Source: Nostoc sp. UHCC 0870
Lineage (GTDB): Bacteria > Cyanobacteriota > Cyanobacteriia > Cyanobacteriales > Nostocaceae
Direction: 5' to 3'
NCBI RefSeq assembly: GCF_022063185.1
Contig: NZ_CP091913.1
Location: 3,856,001 to 3,920,000 of the forward strand
DNA length: 64,000 nucleotides
Shown here: positions 43,656-52,632 of the stretch, one piece after another
How the letters are laid out: every line of letters starts with the position of its first letter
Position numbering within the stretch: the first letter of the stretch is position 1
The notes under the pieces: model-generated
What the model was told of the DNA's origin: nothing
Databases searched by the model: none
Seen by the model: only the letters and a program-made list of their open reading frames with translations
Position numbers and translations under genes: made by a program

Positions 43656-43895
43656 AGATATTACCTGTAAAAATTATTTATATTCTTACTTTTTTACCAA
43701 GCTTAGTAGATTATTTCTATCAAGCCTTGCGGAAAACTACTGATATGGTTATTATGAGTCCCGATGAGCGTTATTGGTAACGCAAAATTTTATCTGACGG
43801 TAGAGAGTATATATATTTAGCTGATAAAGATTAGAATAAGATTTGCTAATACGGTATCAACTTAGCCTCTCAAGTAGAAGCTGAAATTTTAGATT

Positions 43896-44981
43896 ATGAC
43901 TGACTTACCACCCAACGCTCCCAACCCTAAAAATCCTGCTGATGATTCATCTCAAGAGTTACTGCGAAAACTGAGACAAAAACAAGGTAATTGGGTGGAA
44001 TGGGGATTAGCGATCGCCACTCTACAAAAATCTGGTTACAATCCCCAAGAGATTTTTGAAGCCACAGGATTTGAGCCAGTTCAGCAAAATCAGGTAGTGG
44101 TTGGCTCGCAAGTGTATAGTTCTATGGAAAAAGCTGGCGCATCAGAGGCGACGCGCGCGCACTATATGACTCGTGGTAGTGATGTTTTATATGAACTGCG
44201 GTTACTCACCCACGAACAACGGGCGGTAGCGGCTGAATTGACTTTTCAGCATAAACTTGATTTAGATGAAGCGCGGGAAATAGCCAAAGCCATTAAAGAT
44301 TTCGCTCGCTTTCGCGCTTTACCACAAGGGTTTTCTGACCATCCAGGAGATGCTGTAGCTTATCAAGCTTGGAAATTAGCACGGCAAAATTCAGATTTGC
44401 AAGAGCGATCGCGTTTAATTGGTAAAGGGTTACGCTTTGCTCACACCCAAACAGCCAGAAAACAAATCGAACAGCTATTAGTTGATTTTACTGTTGTTTC
44501 CCAGCGTCCCGCCCCCATTCCTCCCTTTTATCGCTTCGATTCTGAGGATGAATTACCCCGCATTGTACCTGTCGTAGGTGAGTTACCTTTAACACCACAA
44601 GACCTGCAAGCAGTTCCCCTGGTGACAGAAATTGAACCATTCCGCCTAGTGAAGTTTGCTGGTGAACAAGCTTGGGTAGCATTACCTGGTTGGCAAGTGC
44701 TGTTGAGTGCAGAAGACCCAGTAGTAATTTTAGCAACTAGCGATCGCTTTCCTAACGCAACTCTAGCCCAGCCTAGTTCTGTTTTAGTAGTTGTAGATCG
44801 CAATCAACGAGAATGGAATGATTTGAGTTACTTTGTTGTCGATAATGGTGGTGAGCTAGATTTCCAGTGGTTTGAAACAGAACCAGAATTTGCCATCCTC
44901 GGCAAAGTTATCATCATCGTCCGCCCACGGCAAATCCTAGATGAAGAAGTAACTAAAGATTCCTGGCAAATTGACGAATAA
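43896..44981 (+). CDS. raf1: RuBisCO accumulation factor 1 (Raf1)
   Basis: This 361-residue chaperone binds folded RbcL dimers and promotes assembly of the large-subunit octamer. The N-terminal helical domain (LLRKLRQKQGNWVEWG, ATLQKSGYNPQEIFEATGFEP, YELRLLTHEQRAVAAELTF) and the C-terminal beta dimerisation domain (about 200-350) match the Raf1 family in order and length. The middle linker (PPFYRFDSEDELPR) is typical. It is present in cyanobacteria and plants, which supports the assignment of the window to a cyanobacterium. Confidence 0.93.
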   Translation: MTDLPPNAPNPKNPADDSSQELLRKLRQKQGNWVEWGLAIATLQKSGYNPQEIFEATGFEPVQQNQVVVGSQVYSSMEKAGASEATRAHYMTRGSDVLYELRLLTHEQRAVAAELTFQHKLDLDEAREIAKAIKDFARFRALPQGFSDHPGDAVAYQAWKLARQNSDLQERSRLIGKGLRFAHTQTARKQIEQLLVDFTVVSQRPAPIPPFYRFDSEDELPRIVPVVGELPLTPQDLQAVPLVTEIEPFRLVKFAGEQAWVALPGWQVLLSAEDPVVILATSDRFPNATLAQPSSVLVVVDRNQREWNDLSYFVVDNGGELDFQWFETEPEFAILGKVIIIVRPRQILDEEVTKDSWQIDE

Positions 44982-45092
44982 GCTTGAGATTGTTGACGAA
45001 AAATAGAACCTTCCCCTAAGAGATGTTTCGCTTCGCTCAACATGACACCTTAAGCATTTATACAAGAGGTCTATTCATCACATCAATTCAAG

Positions 45093-45121
45093 CCCACACT
45101 TCCCAGTTAGCGAAGTGTGGG
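45093..45121. terminator. Hairpin next to the DUF411 gene 3' end
   Basis: Perfect 10-bp stem CCCACACTTC/GAAGTGTGGG with a nine-base loop, between the convergent raf1 and DUF411 genes. It may be a terminator for either gene. Confidence 0.65.
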
Positions 45122-45130
45122 TAAAAGATT

Positions 45131-45652
45131 TTAATAATTGTTAAACACTTGGACTTCTCCTTTTTGATTGAATGCCATAACTGTAAATGGCTCTTTTTTA
45201 TTACCCGATTCCATTCCAGGCGTTCCTATCACCATTCCTGGTACAGCTAAACCTGCAAGTTGGGGCTGTTGTTGCAGAAAAAGCTTGATGTCATCGGCGG
45301 GAATATGTCCTTCCATCACATAACCGTCAATAATTGCTGTATGACAAGATGCTAAATTTGGAGGTAAATTATACTTTTGTTTAATAGCCTCCATCTCATC
45401 AGTTTTGATATCTGCTTGGATTTTAAAACCTTGCTTTTGGATGTGTTTTATCCAACTTCCGCAGCAGGTACAAGCCGGACTGCGATAAACAGTAACCTCC
45501 CGCATTTGTAAATCTGATGTGGTTTTATTGTCCCAGATACTAGCAGCAAGTGCAGATGTAGAATTACTATCAAAAATAATTACAGTAGCGAGTATAAAAA
45601 GTAGCAAATTACGCAGTAATGGACTAATTAAAATAGCGATAATTTTGTACAT
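45131..45652 (-). CDS. Secreted DUF411 (CopG-like) metal-related protein
   Basis: The 173-residue protein begins with a signal helix (LLLFILATVIIFDSNSTSALAA) and contains the DUF411 pattern: VTVYRSPACTCCGSWIKHI with a CxCC group, LASCHTAIIDGYVMEGHIP, and VPGMVIGTPGMESG. DUF411 proteins occur with copper and other metal resistance genes and are thought to bind metal in the periplasm. It follows the RND permease gene by 28 bp on the same strand and probably belongs to the same operon. Confidence 0.9.
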   Translation of the reverse strand: MYKIIAILISPLLRNLLLFILATVIIFDSNSTSALAASIWDNKTTSDLQMREVTVYRSPACTCCGSWIKHIQKQGFKIQADIKTDEMEAIKQKYNLPPNLASCHTAIIDGYVMEGHIPADDIKLFLQQQPQLAGLAVPGMVIGTPGMESGNKKEPFTVMAFNQKGEVQVFNNY

Positions 45653-45679
45653 TGATGAATCCTCATTACCTTCATATTA

Positions 45680-48600
45680 TTACTCAAAAATAGCTGCAAT
45701 TTCCTTGCCAGGCTGGACATCTGAAAGGGCTTTTTTAGGCAGCAAAAATTTACCGAACTGAGCATATAAAGCAGGTAAAACTAGTAATGTTAACGCTGTA
45801 GAAGTAAACAAACCTCCCAGCACCACTATAGCTAGAGGCTGGAGAATTTCCTTACCTGCACCTATACCAATTATCAAAGGTATCATGCCCAAAGCTGAAG
45901 TTAAAGCTGTCATTAAAATTGCTACTAAGCGTTCCATTGAACCTGCAAAAATTACTGTCTTTAAAGGCAAACCCTGGGCTAATTTCTGATTGTAATTATC
46001 TACTAATAAAAGTCCGTTGCGTGTGGCTACTCCAAATAGAGTGATGAACCCGACTAAGGAAGCCACAGAGATAATTCCGCCACCTAAAGCAATGGAAAAT
46101 ATACCCCCTACCAATGCTAGAGGTAGGTTAATCATAATCATTAGCATCGCAGCAACAGATTTAACTGCAAAGTACATCAAGACAGCAATAATTACAATTG
46201 CTAAACTTCCAAATACCAGTAAGTTTTGGGTAGCGCGTTGTTCTGATTCAAATTGTCCGCCGTATTGAATGAAATAACCTGTAGGTAACTGAATTGATTG
46301 CTGTACTTTAGCTTGAATTTCATCAACGACAGAACCTAAATCTCGACCGGAAACATTAGCAGAAACTACAATTAAACGTGAGACATTTTCCCGATTAATC
46401 GTGTTGGGGCCTGTTCCATAGTCAACGCTGGCGACTTGAGCTAGGGGGATTTTTTGCCCTGTGGGGGTATCTACTAATAAGTTGCGGATAATTTCTAAAT
46501 TATTCCGTGCTTCTGGTTGTAACCACACAACTAAATCAAATAATTGTTGTCCTTCCAAAACTTGGGAAACAACCCGCCCATTCAAAGCAGTTTCGGTCAT
46601 TTCTGCTAGTTGACCTATTGTTAAACCATAGCGAGCTGCGGCTGCTCTGGAAAATTTAATTTGTACCTGCTTAATGGGGACTTGGGGTTCAAGTTGTAAA
46701 TCTACCAGTCCCGGTATATCTTTGACAGCCGCTTGCACCTCAGAACCAATGTGACGCAGTTCGCCTAAATCTGAGCCAAAAATTTTGATAGCGATCGCAC
46801 TTCTCACTCCTGATAATACCTCATCCATGCGGTGAGAAATAAAGCCGCCAATACTAGGGGCAACTCCTGGTATTTTGGCAAATTCAGCCCTTAGCTTCTC
46901 AATGCTTCCTTTCCTATCTTGTAAGCCCTCCTTAGTCAATTCCACATCTAAATGTCCCAAATTCACACCACCAGCATCAGCATCACCAGGAGCGCGTCCG
47001 GCTCGTAATTGGACTGTGCTAAATCGCTTGTCACCTTTCAAAGCCTCTTGCATAACGAACCCGACTTGATTCGTGGCTGACAGAGAACTTCCAGGATACA
47101 GCAGCACAGCATTAACTAAAGATGGTTCTTGGAACTCCGGCAGAAATACCCTACCCAAGCTTGGTAAAATTATTAAAGATGCAACTAAACTAGCCCCAGC
47201 TATTGTCAAGATAATCGTCGGGAAGCGGAGAGAAAAATTTAGTAACGGTTGATAAAGTCGCTGTGATAAAGCATTTACCCAAGTATCATCTGAAGGTAAC
47301 TGGCGATTAGCTAATAAAATCGCGCACAATGCAGGCGAAAGCGTCATGGCTACAAAGGTAGACGCAAAAATTGATACCAAATAAGCCACACCCATCGGGG
47401 CAAATATGCGCCCTTCTACACCCGTAAGCATGAAAATAGGGGCAAAGACTACGGCAATAATGACTGTAGAAAAAATGACGCTGACTCTGACTGCAACTGA
47501 GGTATCGTAAACCACCTTAAAAGGATGCACAGGATTGCTTACAGCTTGATTTTTACGTAAACCCCGGTAGCAGTTTTCCATATCAACAATTGAGTCATCC
47601 ACTACCGAACCAATAGCCACAGCCAAACCACCCAAGGTCATAGTGTTAATTCCCTGACCAAATAAATTGAGAATCAGCATCCCAATTAAAACTGATAGGG
47701 GAATGGCACTCAGAGTAATTACAGCCGTGCGCCAGTTCATCAAAAACAGCAGCAAGATAACAGCGACAATAATAGTACCATCACGGAGAGAACTGGTAAC
47801 ATTTTCAATAGCTGCGGCAATAAAACTTTCCTGGCGAAAAGTTTCTGTAACTTTCACATCTGGGGGTAATGCTAATTTTACCTCTGCGATCGCCTTTTCA
47901 ATTGCTTTAGTTACAGTCGGTGTATCATACTGCGGCTGTTTATTCACCATCACCACAATCGCATACTCACCATTAAGACTACCATCACCACGTTTTAAAG
48001 CCGCGCCAATCTGCACAGATGCGACATCTTGGAGTAACACAGGCGTACCATTACGGGCTGTCACAGCAGAGTTACCCAACTGTTCAATAGATTCAACCCG
48101 TCCCAGTCCCCGAATGATAATTTCTTGGTCAGGATTAATTAAAAAACCACCAGCAGCATTCACATTAGCGGCTTTTGTAGCTGCTGTCACCTCATCCAAA
48201 GTGACATTAAATGCTTTCAACTTCGCCGGGTCAACTAAAACCTGATATTGACGAACATCACCACCATAAGCAATTACTTGCGAAACCCCAGGTACAGCCA
48301 ACAGTCGATTCGTCACATCCCTGTCAACCAAACGCCGCACTTCCATCAGTGGCGTAGTGTCAGCAGTGAAAGCATACTGCAACACAGTCCCTATCGGGGA
48401 AGTAATCGGCGAAATTTGGGGATTTTCTATACCTGAAGGTAACTTCTCCTGCACCTGTTGCAATCTTTCCGTCACCAACTGACGAGCCTGATAAACATTC
48501 GTTCCCCACTTAAAAATCACCTTCACCACCGAAATTCCCACCGCCGAGGAAGAACGTACCGTTTCCACCCCCGGCGTACCATTCACAGAACTTTCAATGG

Positions 48601-48802
48601 GTAAAGTCACCAGAGATTCTACCTCTTCTGGAGCGAGTCCTGGGGCTTCAGTTTGAATCTCAACTTGTGGCGGTGCAAAATCAGGAAAAACATCCAACGG
48701 CATCTGAGTCAGATTGTACACACCCAAAAACGTAACTACAACCGCCCCCAACACCACCAACCACCGTTGAACAATCGACCACTTAAGGATGCTATTTAAC
48801 AT
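45680..48802 (-). CDS. Heavy-metal efflux RND permease (CusA/CzcA-type)
   Basis: This 1,040-residue inner-membrane proton antiporter has twelve helices and two large periplasmic loops. It has the HME-RND layout: WLVVLGAVVVTFLGVYNLTQMPLDVFPDFAPPQVEIQTEAPG near the start (shown in parts), TMTLGGLAVAIGSVVDDSIVDMEN for helix 4 with its acidic relay residues, and FTSTALTLLVLPALY near the end. It exports metal through the adaptor encoded at 48828 and an outer-membrane channel not found here. The metal (Cu, Ni, Co or Zn) cannot be fixed. It should be co-transcribed with the adaptor and the DUF411 gene. Confidence 0.93.
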   Translation of the reverse strand: MLNSILKWSIVQRWLVVLGAVVVTFLGVYNLTQMPLDVFPDFAPPQVEIQTEAPGLAPEEVESLVTLPIESSVNGTPGVETVRSSSAVGISVVKVIFKWGTNVYQARQLVTERLQQVQEKLPSGIENPQISPITSPIGTVLQYAFTADTTPLMEVRRLVDRDVTNRLLAVPGVSQVIAYGGDVRQYQVLVDPAKLKAFNVTLDEVTAATKAANVNAAGGFLINPDQEIIIRGLGRVESIEQLGNSAVTARNGTPVLLQDVASVQIGAALKRGDGSLNGEYAIVVMVNKQPQYDTPTVTKAIEKAIAEVKLALPPDVKVTETFRQESFIAAAIENVTSSLRDGTIIVAVILLLFLMNWRTAVITLSAIPLSVLIGMLILNLFGQGINTMTLGGLAVAIGSVVDDSIVDMENCYRGLRKNQAVSNPVHPFKVVYDTSVAVRVSVIFSTVIIAVVFAPIFMLTGVEGRIFAPMGVAYLVSIFASTFVAMTLSPALCAILLANRQLPSDDTWVNALSQRLYQPLLNFSLRFPTIILTIAGASLVASLIILPSLGRVFLPEFQEPSLVNAVLLYPGSSLSATNQVGFVMQEALKGDKRFSTVQLRAGRAPGDADAGGVNLGHLDVELTKEGLQDRKGSIEKLRAEFAKIPGVAPSIGGFISHRMDEVLSGVRSAIAIKIFGSDLGELRHIGSEVQAAVKDIPGLVDLQLEPQVPIKQVQIKFSRAAAARYGLTIGQLAEMTETALNGRVVSQVLEGQQLFDLVVWLQPEARNNLEIIRNLLVDTPTGQKIPLAQVASVDYGTGPNTINRENVSRLIVVSANVSGRDLGSVVDEIQAKVQQSIQLPTGYFIQYGGQFESEQRATQNLLVFGSLAIVIIAVLMYFAVKSVAAMLMIMINLPLALVGGIFSIALGGGIISVASLVGFITLFGVATRNGLLLVDNYNQKLAQGLPLKTVIFAGSMERLVAILMTALTSALGMIPLIIGIGAGKEILQPLAIVVLGGLFTSTALTLLVLPALYAQFGKFLLPKKALSDVQPGKEIAAIFE

Positions 48803-48827
48803 TTTCCAACTCCCAACACCAAAAAAC

Positions 48828-50414
48828 TTACTCCAACTCTCCGCGCCTCTGCGTCTCTGCGTGAGATAAATCCAGACTCAAACTCACCGCCGATATCCGC
48901 CGCCGAGACCAAACAGCACCTCCAAAAAATGCTCCTGTAGTTAATAACATCCCTCCACCAACCCCCAATAACCACAGTGGTACAGGTAACTGAGACACTA
49001 CTGCTGTAGTAGCTTCCCCATGTTCATGTTCGGCTGCATTAGATTTATTTCCCCCCAGCAAAGACTGCGCGTATAGTTGCGGCGCACGCTGAATCACTAC
49101 TAAATCCCCTGCAAATAAACCCGTCTTCACCTCAACCATATCCCCAGAGGTTCGACCCAAAGTAACATCAACTCCTTGATAAGCATTACCATTTTGGATA
49201 TAAACCTGTTCCTTACCATTGACATCAACAACGGCTGTAGAGGGAATAGCTAACACTGCTGATGAAGTTTGATTTGTGAGGACTTCCAACTCAGCAAACA
49301 TCCCAGGTTTAAGTACACCACCAGGATTATTAATTTCCGCTTTCACTGGGACAACCCGCGTCTCCCCTGTCACCGCCGAATCAATAATAGTAATGCGTCC
49401 TGTAAATGTGCGGTCAGGTAAAGCCGCCACTTTGACATTAACCCGTTGACCTTGACGAACTTTATCTAAATCTTTTTCGTAAATATTAGCTGTAGCAAAC
49501 ACCCGACTATCATTAACAATCGTCATTAATTTGCCACCTGCATCATTGAAGGTTTGACCGATAGTAACTTCTCTATCCGCAACCTTCCCAGAAATTGGTG
49601 CTGTTATTGTCACAAGTCCTTTGTTATTACTACGGATGCCTAATTGTTGCAAGCGAGTTCCATAGTTTGCACTGCTGAGACTAATTCGGGATTTGGCAAC
49701 TGTAACATTAGCCTGGGCGCGTTTGAGTTGATTTTCTGCGGCGATGACTTCCCGGTGACTATTAGCTTTAGTAAGCTGCGCTTTCGCCTGGGCTAGCTGA
49801 GTTTGAGATTCTAAAGCATTACGTTGGGGTAAAGCACCAGCCTCAGCTAAATCTTTGTCTTTGTTATATTTTTCTTGAGCAAATGCTACTTGACTTTCAG
49901 CTTCAGTAATTTCAGCAGCCGCAATTTGTTGATAGCGATAATAATTTTGTTGCGCTAATTTTAAATCTGCTAAAGCTTGTTGTAAATCTGCTTCACCTTG
50001 AGCCAGTTTCTCTTGTGACTCTACGCGCAGTGATGCTAAATCTGGACTGGTGACGACAGCAACGGGTTGACCTTGCTTAACTATAGTACCTGGTTCTACT
50101 AACAATTCAACTACCTTTGCCCCTGGAATGGGTGTAGTAACTTCCGCTTGTTTACTAGGTAGGGTTTCTATTTTACCTGTGGCTTTAATGCTGATAGCTA
50201 GTTGCTGTAATTTGACTGGTGCAACTTTTATTCCTAACCTTTGAGCCGTTTCTGTATCTACCTGAACCGAACTATTAGCCGATGCTTCATTTCCTCCCTG
50301 AAATTCATTTCCGTGTCCAGCATGGGCTAGAACTGCTGCGGGACTTGCTAATAATAGTAAGCTGGCTAGTATACCAGAGGCACTACGCATGATTAAAAAC
50401 AGAGAGTTTAACAT
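48828..50414 (-). CDS. RND efflux periplasmic adaptor (CusB/CzcB-type)
   Basis: The adaptor of about 528 residues starts at an ATG at 50414 or 50390; a GTG at 50465 is less likely. A signal helix and then AHAGHG, a His-rich patch that may bind metal, come first. The barrel-sandwich, coiled-coil hairpin (about 110-280) and beta-barrel parts are visible (TTPIPGAKVVELLVEPGTIV, TITAPISGKVADREV, PGMFAELEVL). Near the C-terminus is a second His-rich stretch (AAEHEHGEA) and a membrane helix, which is unusual for an adaptor. The last residues (HAETQRRGE) are encoded by a dispersed CTCTGCG repeat. Confidence 0.9.
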   Translation of the reverse strand: MLNSLFLIMRSASGILASLLLLASPAAVLAHAGHGNEFQGGNEASANSSVQVDTETAQRLGIKVAPVKLQQLAISIKATGKIETLPSKQAEVTTPIPGAKVVELLVEPGTIVKQGQPVAVVTSPDLASLRVESQEKLAQGEADLQQALADLKLAQQNYYRYQQIAAAEITEAESQVAFAQEKYNKDKDLAEAGALPQRNALESQTQLAQAKAQLTKANSHREVIAAENQLKRAQANVTVAKSRISLSSANYGTRLQQLGIRSNNKGLVTITAPISGKVADREVTIGQTFNDAGGKLMTIVNDSRVFATANIYEKDLDKVRQGQRVNVKVAALPDRTFTGRITIIDSAVTGETRVVPVKAEINNPGGVLKPGMFAELEVLTNQTSSAVLAIPSTAVVDVNGKEQVYIQNGNAYQGVDVTLGRTSGDMVEVKTGLFAGDLVVIQRAPQLYAQSLLGGNKSNAAEHEHGEATTAVVSQLPVPLWLLGVGGGMLLTTGAFFGGAVWSRRRISAVSLSLDLSHAETQRRGELE

Positions 50415-50514
50415 CGCTATCAGAAATCCTGAGTTACGGGGTAAAAGGGTTATTCTGCACCCCACCTTAGTGTTTCATCTCAAAATGAAATTAGGATGAA
50501 ATTTAGTAGATATT

Positions 50515-50577
50515 CTCTGTGTCTTTGTGTCTCTGTGGTTAAAGGCTTTTTTACCACAGAGACACGGAGACACAGAG
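50515..50577. repeat. 25-bp inverted repeat in the divergent efflux/regulator region
   Basis: The arms at 50515-50539 and 50553-50577 (CTCTGTGTCT... and its complement) pair with two mismatches around 13 bases. They lie 20 bp upstream of the response-regulator start. This is a dispersed palindrome type (CACAGAGACAC), here placed where regulatory sites would be expected. Confidence 0.88.
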
Positions 50578-50596
50578 TTATGAAGAAACTTAATTT

Positions 50597-51301
50597 ATGA
50601 GAGTGCTACTTGTTGAGGATGAACCAGATTTGGGTACGGCTATTAAGCGAACTCTTACCCAACAGAAATATTTGGTTGATTGGGTGATGGATGGTAATGA
50701 GGCGTGGGCATATTTAGAAAGTAGTTGGACACAATATACTTTAGCTATTTTTGATTGGATGATTCCAGGTATTTCTGGTTTGGAATTATGCAAAAAATTA
50801 CGTTATCGGCATAATCCTTTACCTGTGTTAATGCTGACAGCTAAAGATAGCATGGAAGATAAAGTTATGGGGTTAGATGCAGGGGCTGATGATTATTTAG
50901 TCAAACCCTTTGGTATGGCGGAACTGTTAGCGAGATTGAGGGCTTTGCAGAGGCGATCGCCTCAATTCCAACCCCAAGAATTAACGGTGGGAAATCTCAC
51001 TTTAGATTATGGAAATAATAAAGTAATTAGTAGAGATATGGCGGGGAATAAGCAGGAAATCATCTTAACTAATAAAGAATTTCAACTACTAGAATATTTT
51101 ATCAAGCACCCCAATAAAATATTAAATTCTGAACAAATTCGCTATCAACTTTGGGAGGTAAATGCAGAACCAGTGAGTAATGTAGTTGCAGCACAAGTTA
51201 GGTTACTACGTCGCAAGTTGGCTAATAGTGGCTGTGAAAATATGATTGAAACATTACATGGTCTGGGATATAGATTTAATTTCACCGATGAATCAAAATA
51301 A
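50597..51301 (+). CDS. OmpR-family response regulator of the efflux locus
   Basis: The 234-residue regulator has an intact receiver (RVLLVEDEPDLG, AIFDWMIPGISG, MLTAKD, LVKPFGMAELLARL) and winged-helix output ending in IETLHGLGYRF. It overlaps the following kinase gene and is divergent from the metal efflux operon. It is therefore likely to be the CopR/NrsR-type regulator of that operon. It also resembles the RppA-like protein at 29000. Confidence 0.92.
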   Translation: MRVLLVEDEPDLGTAIKRTLTQQKYLVDWVMDGNEAWAYLESSWTQYTLAIFDWMIPGISGLELCKKLRYRHNPLPVLMLTAKDSMEDKVMGLDAGADDYLVKPFGMAELLARLRALQRRSPQFQPQELTVGNLTLDYGNNKVISRDMAGNKQEIILTNKEFQLLEYFIKHPNKILNSEQIRYQLWEVNAEPVSNVVAAQVRLLRRKLANSGCENMIETLHGLGYRFNFTDESK

Positions 51302-52628
51302 ATTATTTCAGCAAACCCGCTTACGTTTGGCGTTGTGGTACGCGCTGGTGATGGCTGTGATTTTAAGTCTGTGTGGAATTGGTGTTTACAAAGCTGTGTC
51401 TCATGCTCATTGGATGACCTTAGACCAAGAAATAGAATCAGTAGCGGGAACATTGCATGATAGTATTGAATTGAAATTACAACAACCTGGTCAATTAGAA
51501 CCAGTTATAAAAACACTGTTACCAAATATTTGTGTAGTAGGAACAAGGTGTATTTCTGAGCCAGTAAATTCTGAACGTCATACCCTCAGTGCTATTCATC
51601 AAGACCATTATTATGTACGTTTTTTTGATAATTATGGCAACTTATTTGCTACAGCCGGGACTTATCCAAAAGGGCTATCACCAGAATTTAATCGAGAATT
51701 ATGGCAAACTCTCAAAGATAATAAAGGTAAGGTCTATCACCAAATTTCTTTAACTTTACATACCCAAAATAATCGTGATTGGGGTTATATTCAAGTCGGG
51801 CGGAGTATTGAAGATTTTAATAGTTACTTAGATGCAGTTAAACTGACATTAGTATTAGGTTCGCCAATTGTGATTAGTTTAGTTGGTCTTGCTAGTTGGT
51901 GGTTGGCTAGATTAGCAATGCAACCAATTTATAAATCTTACAGACAAATTCAACAATTTACAGCCGATGCAGCCCACGAATTACGCACACCTTTAGCGGC
52001 TACTCAAGCAACTGTAGAATCAGCACTTTTGATGTCACAATTGGATGAATTAGAGGCGCGGGAAACTTTACAAACTCTACACCGTCAAAATCAGCGTTTG
52101 ACTAATCTTGTAACTGATTTATTATTACTATCTCGGTTAGATAGTCAACCTGTGCCAATGCGGCGTGAGATTTGTTGTTTAGATGATATTATTAATGACT
52201 TAATAGAAGAGTTTGCAGCATTAGCGATCGCCACAAATATCACCCTCAAATCGCTGATTCTGATATCCACACCTGTAAATATTATCGCTAATCAAGACCA
52301 GCTTTATCGTTCGATTTCTAATTTAATTATCAATGCTATTCAGTACACATCATCGGGTGGTAAAGTAATAGTTGCTTTAGACCGTAGTGATAGTTATGTT
52401 GTGATTCAAATTCAGGATACAGGTATTGGTATTCCTCAATCAGAATTATCACACATTTTTGATCGCTTTTATCGAGTTCATAGCGATCGCTCTCGTAGCA
52501 CTGGCGGTTCTGGATTAGGATTAGCGATCGCTCAAGCAATTGTCCTAGCACACCACGGTAGTATAGATGTGCAGAGTGAATTAGGTCAAGGCAGTATTTT
52601 TACCCTTAAGCTACCCTGTAAAAATTAA
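51288..52628 (+). CDS. Membrane sensor histidine kinase of the efflux locus (CopS/NrsS/RppB-like)
   Basis: This kinase of about 446 residues starts at the ATG at 51288, which overlaps the regulator by 14 bases. It has two membrane helices (LALWYALVMAVILSLCG and LTLVLGSPIVISLVGLASW) flanking a periplasmic sensor of about 140 residues with a CVVGTRC pair that might bind metal. A HisKA domain (FTADAAHELRTPLAAT) and an ATPase domain (NLIINAIQYT, IQDTGIGIP, GGSGLGLAIAQ) follow. With the regulator it probably senses periplasmic metal and activates the divergent RND operon. Confidence 0.92.
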   Translation: MNQNKLFQQTRLRLALWYALVMAVILSLCGIGVYKAVSHAHWMTLDQEIESVAGTLHDSIELKLQQPGQLEPVIKTLLPNICVVGTRCISEPVNSERHTLSAIHQDHYYVRFFDNYGNLFATAGTYPKGLSPEFNRELWQTLKDNKGKVYHQISLTLHTQNNRDWGYIQVGRSIEDFNSYLDAVKLTLVLGSPIVISLVGLASWWLARLAMQPIYKSYRQIQQFTADAAHELRTPLAATQATVESALLMSQLDELEARETLQTLHRQNQRLTNLVTDLLLLSRLDSQPVPMRREICCLDDIINDLIEEFAALAIATNITLKSLILISTPVNIIANQDQLYRSISNLIINAIQYTSSGGKVIVALDRSDSYVVIQIQDTGIGIPQSELSHIFDRFYRVHSDRSRSTGGSGLGLAIAQAIVLAHHGSIDVQSELGQGSIFTLKLPCKN

Positions 52629-52632
52629 ATAA

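Noticed and set aside
47667..48245. 192-codon open frame on the plus strand
   Set aside because: It lies antisense within the RND permease gene; no RBS or family likeness.
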